Assembly: GCF_900129505.1 (NCBI RefSeq)
Contig: NZ_LT670818.1
Span: 5,923,001 to 5,987,000, forward strand
DNA from: Bradyrhizobium erythrophlei
GTDB lineage: Bacteria; Pseudomonadota; Alphaproteobacteria; Rhizobiales; Xanthobacteraceae
DNA: 64,000 bases
Reading direction: 5' to 3'
In this document: positions 18,548 through 24,991 of the stretch, one piece after another
Layout: every line of letters starts with the position of its first letter
How positions within the stretch are numbered: the first letter of the stretch is position 1
The notes under the pieces: generated by a model
Databases searched by the model: none
Told to the model about the DNA's origin: nothing
Seen by the model: only the letters and a program-made list of their open reading frames with translations
Program-made: the position numbers and the translations under genes

Positions 18548-19300
18548 CTAATCGAGCCAACCGAACTTTCGCTCGGGCCACGATGCCTGGACATTGTGCA
18601 CGGACCGGTCCTGTGCCCGAGAATTTTGCTCTGCCCGGGCATTTTTCATAGGCCGGACGTGTACCCGTGCATTATGCATGCGCCGGACCTTAGCTCGGAC
18701 CTTATGCTGGGACCGTACATGTTCGCGGGCATTTTTCACGGGTCGGACCTCGGCCCTTGCATCTTTCTCGGCCGCCCAAGCCTGAAATTGCTTCAACAAG
18801 GCTTCGGCTGGCGGCTGATTGATTTCGGTCTGGCTCCGATCGGCAGGCTCAATAGCGCCGGTAATTTCGTCGCGCGTCTCTTCCTCGGCCGCCCAAGCTT
18901 GGAATTGCTTCAACAAGGCTTCTGCTAGCGGCTGACTGATTTCGGTCTGGCTCTGATTAGGAGTTTTAAAAGCGGCAGCAATTTCGTCGCCCGTCGGCGC
19001 TTCGCTTGCTGTCGGCAACAAAGCCGGGGCGTGTGCGGTTGATTGAATTTTTGGCATCGACTGGGTGCCATCCTGAGGCGCCGATGTGCCGACCAGGGAA
19101 GCCGTGGCGCTCGCAAGCACGATTGGATTTTCCGCCGATAGAACTGCGAAGACGATCCCTGCGGTCGTTACGCCCAAAATACTCATCTTCATGATTTGTG
19201 ACGCAGTAACCGCTCTGTCCCAAGCTTTCAAGATGCCCACCTGCTGGGGTTCTTCAGTATGAACGGAGAGACGGAGGGAAATAAGATCGTTCGTCGCCAT
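18548..19300 (-). CDS. membrane-anchored repeat protein of unknown function
   Basis: A 250-residue protein from ATG 19300 (an upstream ATG at 19336 is possible, but GGGGA precedes 19300). One membrane helix lies at about 36-60 (ILGVTTAGIVFAVLSAEN). The middle has two tandem copies of a 39-residue unit containing QSQTEI and AEALLKQFQAWAAE. The C-terminal 80 residues are rich in Arg, His and Asn with a short recurring pattern NARxxVR or HNARVHVRP. The strongly basic tail could bind nucleic acid or anionic surface polymer. It lies between copies of the integrase-tail repeat. I do not recognise a family name. Confidence 0.65.
   Translation of the reverse strand: MATNDLISLRLSVHTEEPQQVGILKAWDRAVTASQIMKMSILGVTTAGIVFAVLSAENPIVLASATASLVGTSAPQDGTQSMPKIQSTAHAPALLPTASEAPTGDEIAAAFKTPNQSQTEISQPLAEALLKQFQAWAAEEETRDEITGAIEPADRSQTEINQPPAEALLKQFQAWAAEKDARAEVRPVKNAREHVRSQHKVRAKVRRMHNARVHVRPMKNARAEQNSRAQDRSVHNVQASWPERKFGWLD
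18764..18836. repeat. tandem repeat unit A inside the basic repeat protein gene
   Basis: Shares about 85-90 percent of bases with 18881-18953 at a spacing of exactly 117 bases (39 codons), so the duplication keeps the frame. Shared words include GGCCGCCCAAG and TTGCTTCAACAAGGCTTC. Confidence 0.8.
18881..18953. repeat. tandem repeat unit B inside the basic repeat protein gene
   Basis: Second copy of the unit at 18764-18836. Most differences between copies are single-base changes, which suggests a fairly recent duplication under coding constraint. Confidence 0.8.
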
Positions 19301-19504
19301 CGGTGATGTCCCCACGCTAAACGCAACATCGAGCATCCTGGCATGAGCTTCTTAACGGGATCCTGCTCCCGAGGCCTAAATAGCGAGATCGTCGGCGCGA
19401 TTTGGGAGAAATCTTGATTCCATTGGGTGAGACCGCACGATCTTTCGTTGGTTTTTGCGGCGCTTGTGGCCCGTGATCGTCGAGATGACAATTCAGTTTG
19501 GCCA

Positions 19505-19562
19505 GAAATCGGCGGAAACCCTGCGGTGCTCCAAGGATCATGCGGGAGCCGGCATGCTTTGA
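19505..19562 (+). repeat. integrase 3'-end repeat, copy 2 (internally deleted)
   Basis: Matches copies 1 and 3 at both ends (AAATCGGCGGAAACCCTGCGG and CCAAGGATCATGCGGG) but lacks about 21-25 central bases that encode the GYVRDAE segment. It abuts copy 3 with almost no spacer. Confidence 0.65.
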
Positions 19563-19698
19563 GCAAGCGCGCTACGCCAACGGTGCGTCCATCTTCAAAA
19601 TGATGGACCAGTCTGGGCACAAGTCGATCGATACCCTGCGGGGCTATGTGCGCGATGCGGAGCTATTCAAGGATCACGCCGGGACCGGATTGCTTTGA
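19561..19698 (+). pseudogene. tyrosine recombinase C-terminal fragment (copy 3)
   Basis: The frame reads ARYANGASIFKMMDQSGHKS then IDTLRGYVRDAELFKDHAGT and GLL, stop at 19696-19698. This covers the last 45 residues of a tyrosine recombinase, including the His of GHKS and the Tyr of GYVR. The rest of the gene is missing. It is longer upstream than copies 1 and 2. Confidence 0.8.
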
Positions 19699-19830
19699 GC
19701 GTTAGTGACCAAAGCACGAGCACATGAACGAAGCGATCGCATTCGTCGGCTCGCTGTCGGCTGGCAGTAGCGACACCGCATCGCTCGGATCGGCTTGGGG
19801 CTCGCAACCCGCGAGCCCCACTTGGCAACC

Positions 19831-21627
19831 TCAGGCCTTGTGATAGACGGCTTGCAGGCCATAGACCGGCGTCGGGATGCCCTCGTAGCGCGCCTTCAAT
19901 TGCAGGGAAAGGAATTGCGAATAATGGCGCGACTGGTGCAGATTGCCGCCGTGGAACCATAGGCCTTCCTGCTGCGTCGGCTTCCATATGTTCCGCTGTT
20001 CACCTTCCCATGGGCCGGGGTCTTTTGTCGTGTTCGAGCCGAGACCCCAGACCTTGCCGACCTTGTCAGCCATTTCCTGACTGATGAGATCTGCGACCCA
20101 GCCATTCATAGAGCTGTAGCCGGTGGCGTAGACGATCACGTCAGCCGGCAATTCCTGGCCGTTGTCGAGTCTGACGCCGTTGGGCGTGATCTCTTCGACC
20201 TGCCCGCTGACGAGCTTGACCTTGCCTTCGATGATGAGCTGGGAGGCACCGACGTCGATGTAATAGCCCGAGCCGCGGCGCAAATACTTCATGAAGAGGC
20301 CGGAATCGTCGTCGCCGAAGTCGAGCCGGAAGCCGGCTTTCTCCAAACCGGCATAGAAATCGGCGTCGTCCTTGCGGATCTTATCGTAGACCGGCTTCTG
20401 GAACTGATGCATGATCTTGTAGGGTAGGGACGCGAAGATCAGATCTGCTTTCGCGGTGGTCATGCCGCCGCGAACGGCGCGCTCGGAATAGAGATCGCCG
20501 AGGCTTTCCATCAGCGAATCCGAGCGCACGATATGGGTCGTCGAGCGCTGCACCATCGTCACGTCGACGCCAGCCTCGTAGAGCGCGGCGCAGATGTCAT
20601 GCGCGGAATTGTTCGAGCCGATGACGACGACCTTCTTGCCCTTGTAGCCGTCGGGACCGGGATGGCGCGAGGAATGATGCTGCTCCCCTTTGAAGGTTGC
20701 CATGCCCTTGAATTGGGGCATGTTCGGCTTGGCGGACATGCCGGTAGCGAACACAATCTGCTTGGGCCGCAGCGTAATCTCCTTGCCATCGCGCTCGACA
20801 ACGACGGTCCATTCCTTTTTGGCGTCGTCCCAACTGGCGTGTTTGGCCGTGGTGTTCGTCCAGTAGTTCAGCTCCATGACCTTGGTGTACATCTCCAGCC
20901 AATCGCCGATCTTGTCCTTGGGCGAGAAGACAGGCCAGTTCCTGGGGAAATCGATGTAGGGCAGGTGATCGTACCAGACCGGATCGTGCAAGCAGAGCGA
21001 CTTATAGCGGTTGCGCCAGGAATCACCCGCACGTGCGTTCCGTTCGACGATGATCGTGGGCACACCGAGTTGGCGTAGCCGTGCGCCGAGCGCGATGCCG
21101 CCCTGGCCACCGCCGATGATAAGCACGTAGGGCTGCGTCTCGAAGCCGAGCTTCTCGACTTCCTCGTCGCGCAATTCCTTCCAGGTTTTCGTGCCGGGGT
21201 TGACGCCGTGCTTGGCGCCGAGCGGTCGGGTGAAGCCGGCCTTTTCCTCATTGCCCTTCAGCTCGACGATCGTCGTCAGCAGCGTCCATATCTGGCCGTT
21301 CTGCAGGCGGATGAGTCCATATCCGCGAGCGACCTCGGTCTCGAACGAGATCCAGGACTCGGTCACGCCGCCAGCTTCGGTTGCAGTCTCACCCTCGGCG
21401 ATTTTCCAGTTGCGCGGCTTCACGCGCGCGACGCAATGCGCGAGCATGTCGCGGACCTGATCGCGGCCTTCCATTGTCTTGATGTTCCAGGTGAACGCAA
21501 CAAGGTCGCGCCAGTAGCATTCCGGAGCGAACATTTCCACGGCGGCGTCGAGATCGTCTGCCGCAAGCGCGGCTTCGAATTTGTCGAGAAAAACTTTGAC
21601 GCGCGCGTTAAGCGTGGTGTCGAGCAT
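19831..21627 (-). CDS. FAD-dependent monooxygenase with N-terminal SnoaL-like domain
   Basis: An approximately 598-residue flavin-containing monooxygenase that would use NADPH and O2 to oxidise a small organic substrate in the cytoplasm. Residues 1-130 form a SnoaL/NTF2-like domain (EMFAPECYWRDLVAFTWNIK). The FAD Rossmann motif GGGQGG is at 173-178, ATGMSAKPNMP near 295, and the NADP-binding motif GSNNSAHD at 338-345. ATGYSSMNGW follows in the C-terminal part. The Baeyer-Villiger fingerprint is present only loosely as FKGEQHHSSRHP. GGAGGAA before two consecutive ATGs fits the second (21627) better. The gene is intact amid wreckage, which suggests selection. Substrate unknown. Confidence 0.88.
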   Translation of the reverse strand: MLDTTLNARVKVFLDKFEAALAADDLDAAVEMFAPECYWRDLVAFTWNIKTMEGRDQVRDMLAHCVARVKPRNWKIAEGETATEAGGVTESWISFETEVARGYGLIRLQNGQIWTLLTTIVELKGNEEKAGFTRPLGAKHGVNPGTKTWKELRDEEVEKLGFETQPYVLIIGGGQGGIALGARLRQLGVPTIIVERNARAGDSWRNRYKSLCLHDPVWYDHLPYIDFPRNWPVFSPKDKIGDWLEMYTKVMELNYWTNTTAKHASWDDAKKEWTVVVERDGKEITLRPKQIVFATGMSAKPNMPQFKGMATFKGEQHHSSRHPGPDGYKGKKVVVIGSNNSAHDICAALYEAGVDVTMVQRSTTHIVRSDSLMESLGDLYSERAVRGGMTTAKADLIFASLPYKIMHQFQKPVYDKIRKDDADFYAGLEKAGFRLDFGDDDSGLFMKYLRRGSGYYIDVGASQLIIEGKVKLVSGQVEEITPNGVRLDNGQELPADVIVYATGYSSMNGWVADLISQEMADKVGKVWGLGSNTTKDPGPWEGEQRNIWKPTQQEGLWFHGGNLHQSRHYSQFLSLQLKARYEGIPTPVYGLQAVYHKA

Positions 21628-21849
21628 CATTTCCTCCCGGGATCGTTTTCAATTTTTTTGCGCCGGTAGCGCAACCTTATCCTAATTATCGAACGAAACC
21701 AGACTTCCGTGGTCCGATTTCCCCGTCGGCCTCAGCAGCCTTGAGCGCTCGCCCACAACGACGCTGTCCCCCCGACGGTATAAAGAGTTCCATTTGCTGC
21801 GGTGCATGAGTTCGGGGGTGGCACCATCCGGGCCGCCCGCGCCAGTTCG

Positions 21850-21913
21850 GCGATGTCCGTTGTTTGGGAAAGACCAGAAGTTGTCGGCTGAGGGCCGAAC
21901 CGGCGCGATTGAC
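21850..21913. repeat. dispersed 62-64-bp repeat, copy A
   Basis: Shares the pattern CGATGTCCGTTG, TGGGGAAGACC-like core, GAAG and CGCGATTGA with 23906-23967 in the same orientation (about 75-80 percent similar). Related short words (ATGTCCGCTAGTCGGG near 50523) suggest a family scattered in this genome. A 94-codon minus-strand frame over it is probably spurious. Confidence 0.6.
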
Positions 21914-22073
21914 ATACGTGCCGTACGCTCCCGCTGATAGAGAAATCGACAGCGGTTATCGGTCAAGTCTTAGAAGAGAAAATCGTCTGAATAACATCTT
22001 CGCTGATGGGCGATAGATCGCGCGCGGACAGGGGCGGCAGCATCGCGCGCAAACTCTCTGGACGAAGCAGAGT

Positions 22074-22662
22074 TAGTCCATGATGTACCGAGGGTGCCCG
22101 TTGGGCCGCCTCAAGACTCTCTCATCCGATAGTTTCGTGATTTCTCGCGAGACGGTCTCAACCGTAACGCCGACATCTGTCCGGCTCATCGGTAGTTCTA
22201 TTCCCCGTTAACACCGATGCGATTGTTCATCTGTAGTAAGAAAGCGGCCACCCGTTCCCTTGCCGTAAGTTGCCCAAGCAGGATGCGGTGATCCTCTGCG
22301 TGCAGGAGGTCACGCTCCGCGATGCTCCGAACGCCGCGCGAACGACAATTTCGACGACGCTTTCCGGAGAAGCGCCTCTCGTTTCACCCGACGGACTGTT
22401 GTTGCCTCGACGATTGCCTCCGCGCTCCAGCGATAGCGCATCGAGGGGTCTAGTCCGAAGACGTCTCCGGGAAAATAGATAGAATGCGCCAATCTGACGC
22501 CGTCCGTTGGTGAGCTTGCTTGAAATGCAGATCGCACCGTTGACAACCTGATAGCAATAGGTTGCGGCCTTCTTGGCCGTAGATTTCCTCGTCTTTCTTG
22601 TAGGAATAGGTGCTTTTCAAGATTGTGCTCTTTTGGCGTCCGAGACGCCAAAGTTCCTCCAT
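22074..22662 (-). pseudogene. Crp/Fnr-family regulator, multiply frameshifted
   Basis: Reading the minus strand across frames gives YKKDEEIYG (start of the cAMP-binding fold), FPGDVFGLDPSMRYRWSAEA, IVEATTVRRVKREALL, then AERDLLHAEDHR-like text, AAFLLQMNNRIGVNG and finally ELPMSRTDVGVTVETVSREI with TKLSDERVLRRPNGHPRYIM before TAA at 22074-22076. SRTDVGVTVETVSREI is the DNA-recognition helix-turn-helix of FixK/Fnr-like regulators. At least two shifts and one stop separate the pieces, so no regulator is made. A FixK-like box lies immediately upstream. Confidence 0.75.
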
Positions 22663-22665
22663 TGC

Positions 22666-22679
22666 TTGAGCTAGATCAA
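22666..22679. promoter_or_regulatory. FixK/Fnr-type binding site
   Basis: TTGAGCTAGATCAA fits the TTGA-N6-TCAA dyad of Fnr/FixK operators. It lies 4 bases upstream of the first ATG of the ruined Crp/Fnr gene, a position suited to autorepression. It may equally face the opposite direction. Confidence 0.5.
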
Positions 22680-22753
22680 GATGGGAAGGCTACCGCTTTA
22701 GTTGTTCCCCATACTAACCGGCCACTGCCCGATCAGGATCGGGCATCGCGGAC

Positions 22754-22840
22754 TCAACCCCACAGCAATGCCGCAGCGAGCAACACAACGCACAGCAGCG
22801 CCAATACCACCCAGATTTTCGTAACGCTCACCGCAGCCAT
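22754..22840 (-). CDS. 28-residue membrane peptide
   Basis: The minus strand reads MAAVSVTKIWVVLALLCVVL then LAAALLWG and TGA. It is one membrane helix with a short polar start. GGAG lies about 9 bases before the ATG. It sits between the Crp/Fnr relic and the Gly-Cys protein gene. Chance cannot be excluded at this length. Confidence 0.4.
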   Translation of the reverse strand: MAAVSVTKIWVVLALLCVVLLAAALLWG

Positions 22841-22950
22841 GGGGGTCGGCTCCGTGTTGGTTTGGAGACGGAAGAAAGAGGGAACCAACGGCTGTCTCCC
22901 GTCGCTAACTAACCAAGGGATCGCCGAGGGACCATCACGGCACCGGCTGA

Positions 22951-23130
22951 CGGGGTTTCTATAACGCGCTACTCGCCGTCCTTCGCGCCGAAGGGAAATA
23001 CGCTTGCGGAACCATCGCCGCTTTGATGGAGAAAGCGGCCGATCTCAAATTGCAAGTGGACGAATCCGGTGGTGCGCGACCGGACATGACACCTCAAGCG
23101 CCGGACGTTGAGCTGCCGACTGCGAAGTGA
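22951..23130 (+). pseudogene. small helical protein gene with damaged start
   Basis: The frame gives RGFYNALLAVLRAEGKYACG then TIAALMEKAADLKLQVDESG and ends DVELPTAK, TGA. The text is protein-like but has no start codon after the TGA at 22948. Removing one T from GGGGTTTCTA would join an upstream TGACGGGG-type start, so a one-base insertion is likely. A terminator hairpin follows 8 bases later. No family recognised. Confidence 0.45.
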
Positions 23131-23137
23131 ATGGTAA

Positions 23138-23162
23138 GGCCGCCTCAGTTGGCGGCCTCTTT
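23138..23162 (+). terminator. rho-independent terminator
   Basis: GGCCGCC and GGCGGCC form a 7-bp stem around TCAGTT, followed by TCTTT. It lies between the stop of the small helical gene and the 3' end of the Gly-Cys protein gene on the other strand. Confidence 0.7.
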
Positions 23163-23179
23163 CAGACTAAATCTGGGAC

Positions 23180-23668
23180 TTAGCACAAGCGGCACGCTCC
23201 CCAGGATCCGCAGCACGCGCCACCCGCGCAGGCCACCCAGCCGGCGCAGGCACCGAACCAGATGCCACCGAACCCGCAGCCGCCGCAACCACGGCAGCCG
23301 CCGCAACCTCGGCAGCCAACAAACCCGCCACCGCCGCAACCACGGAAGCCGCCGCACCCGCCGCACCCGCCGCAACCTCGGCAGCCGCCGCAACCACCGC
23401 ATCCGCGGGCCAGCTGCACGCCGCTGCCAACGTTTTCCCTATCGAAGACATAGAACGTGGCGAGACTGACGTCGGTCATTTCCTCTTCGCTAAGAACGAA
23501 GCGCTGATTGGGCGAGGTATTGTCAGATTGCGGGATACCGGCAGTGGGCATCGTGGATGCGGATGCATTACCCACCAACGAGAAACTCAGTCCGGCGGCA
23601 CCCAGCACCTTCACGGCGGCGGCTTTGGTTCTGCGTTTCTGCTTCGAAGCTTGCTTGACCCGTGACAT
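23180..23668 (-). CDS. secreted Gly-Cys repeat protein (possible modified peptide precursor)
   Basis: A 162-residue protein. Residues 1-20 are basic (SKQKRRTKAAAVK), 21-38 hydrophobic (VLGAAGLSFSLVGNASAS), consistent with export. A conserved-looking acidic segment LSEEEMTDVSLATFYVFDRE (59-78) precedes a C-terminal part (89-162) with 18 Cys in 73 residues, mostly as GCGGC and GCRGC units. GGAGG stands 8 bases before the ATG at 23668. I recall related Bradyrhizobium proteins with the same middle segment and varied Gly-Cys tails. The leader-plus-repeat layout resembles heterocycloanthracin-like ribosomal peptides, but no maturase gene lies nearby. Metal binding or cross-linked envelope roles are alternatives. 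Confidence 0.75.
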   Translation of the reverse strand: MSRVKQASKQKRRTKAAAVKVLGAAGLSFSLVGNASASTMPTAGIPQSDNTSPNQRFVLSEEEMTDVSLATFYVFDRENVGSGVQLARGCGGCGGCRGCGGCGGCGGFRGCGGGGFVGCRGCGGCRGCGGCGFGGIWFGACAGWVACAGGACCGSWGACRLC

Positions 23669-24038
23669 GGTCGCATCCTCCGTAAGTCCTTGTGAAATCG
23701 CTTGGCAAGCGTGCGCTCGGCGAAACCGGCGCGCAAGGGTCACTTTTGCTATAAAACGCGAAACATCTCATCGAGTTCCATTCATCTTCATGAGCGAGAT
23801 CGACACATAACCGCTTTTGGTTGAGCAGATTCCCGCCATCTGTGGGCAGCAGCATGGACCTGTATGTCTCGGCATGGCACGAACCGGACCAGCCTGACCG
23901 GTCCGACGATGTCCGTTGATTGGGGAAGACCGGAAGTGTCTGCCAGACGGTCGAAACGCGCGATTGATCCGTCGCAGATTCTCTTCGGCCAGCTCGAATC
24001 AATGCTGCGCTACATACCCGCTCCGAACAGGACCGCTA
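23669..24038. other. intergenic stretch with dispersed repeat
   Basis: Holds the upstream region of the Gly-Cys gene and copy B of the dispersed repeat. Overlapping frames on both strands give no recognisable protein. Confidence 0.4.
23906..23967. repeat. dispersed 62-64-bp repeat, copy B
   Basis: Second copy of the element at 21850-21913, same orientation, sharing CGATGTCCGTTG, GGGGAAGACCGGAAG and CGCGATTGA. Confidence 0.6.
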
Positions 24039-24374
24039 TTACTGACGCTCGATACTAACCATTGCCGTACCGGCGCTGATCATATCGAGTTCCCGCGCGG
24101 CAGCACGGCTCAAATCTATAATGCGACCACGGCCATACGGCCCGCGATCTACTATGCGCACTACAACCGTCTTGCCGTTACGATGATTAGTAACCAGCAC
24201 CATCGTACCAAATGGCAATGTCTGGTGCGCTGCAGTAAGCCCGTTTGGGCCAGTGATCTCACCACTTGCGGTACGGCCGCCGCTGTAGAATGCGGCGCGG
24301 CCGGACTCGGCAAGTGCCGGGCAGACCGCTGCAGAAGCCAAAACAACAGCAAGGAAAAACTTGGAACTAATCAT
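24039..24374 (-). CDS. RlpA-family septal ring/cell-wall protein
   Basis: A 111-residue secreted double-psi beta-barrel protein. The signal peptide is MISSKFFLAVVLASAAVCPA, followed by AAFYSGGRTASGE, LTAAHQTLPFGTMVLVTN and VRIVDRGPYGRGRIIDLS, the hallmarks of RlpA. RlpA proteins bind denuded peptidoglycan and some cleave it. This one has no SPOR domain and no lipobox, as is common for short rhizobial members. The AAH, D and GRIIDLS elements expected in active enzymes are present. The ATG at 24374 starts the signal peptide. It stands alone at the right border of the damaged region. Confidence 0.9.
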   Translation of the reverse strand: MISSKFFLAVVLASAAVCPALAESGRAAFYSGGRTASGEITGPNGLTAAHQTLPFGTMVLVTNHRNGKTVVVRIVDRGPYGRGRIIDLSRAAARELDMISAGTAMVSIERQ

Positions 24375-24661
24375 CAGGCCTGAACGCGGGATGATCGATT
24401 AAGTTCCAGGCTCAGCTGAGAGTTGCGGGCGTTGCTTTCGAGTATTGAGGTTCTGTGAGCCGCATCGGCGGCGGTCCTGACCGGCCGCAATGCGCCGACG
24501 CCGCCGAGCGTTGTCGTTCTGACCGCGTCGGTATTATGCTCGCCGCATCGCAACTCAAAATGATTTTGAATCGATCAATTTGCGGAAGTTATAACCTCCC
24601 GCGAGCGTCGCTCATGCAATCAGCACGGCACGACATGGCATGAGATCATGGAGGCCGGAAA

Positions 24662-24991
24662 ATGCTTACGGCGGTCTCATCCGCATTTATTGGCATTTGG
24701 GTAGCTGTTCTCGATAATCAGAACCGATACATCTTACCCCTTCTCATTTCCGGCATCCTCATCCTCGCCGTCAGTTCCGCCATAGCGCAGGAACATCTCC
24801 ATCCGCCGCAAGATCAGACCATCCATGAGCAGTTTTATTCCACCTGGATGATGCCAGACAATCGCAACTTGTCATGCTGCCGCAACGTTGACTGTTCGCC
24901 TGTGGCGCAGAGCCGTCATCCGCCGAGATATCGGAACGCCATGACGAACCCGGCCAGCTTTCGCTCTCGAAGCTCAACCGGAAGAACGTAG
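24662..24991 (+). CDS. secreted Cys-containing hypothetical protein, probably truncated
   Basis: GGAGG precedes the ATG at 24662. A hydrophobic segment (ILPLLISGILILAVSSAIAQ) acts as signal sequence or anchor, followed by HEQFYSTWMMPDNRNLSCCR and NVDCSPV. This STWMMPD...SCCxxxDC pattern belongs to a family of rhizobial secreted proteins usually longer than this. After VDCSPV the text becomes rich in Arg and Ser and loses similarity. Its 3' end overlaps the convergent permease gene by 18 bases, so the native tail was probably lost when the neighbouring cluster arrived. Confidence 0.55.
   Translation: MLTAVSSAFIGIWVAVLDNQNRYILPLLISGILILAVSSAIAQEHLHPPQDQTIHEQFYSTWMMPDNRNLSCCRNVDCSPVAQSRHPPRYRNAMTNPASFRSRSSTGRT

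Noticed and set aside
23131..23469. Pro-Arg-rich frames opposite the Gly-Cys gene
   Set aside because: They are the complement of a GC-repeat coding region; the minus strand has the ribosome site, signal peptide and sensible leader.
24543..24575. TTGAATCGATCAA as a second FixK box
   Set aside because: Spacer is five bases instead of six and no suitable gene start follows.
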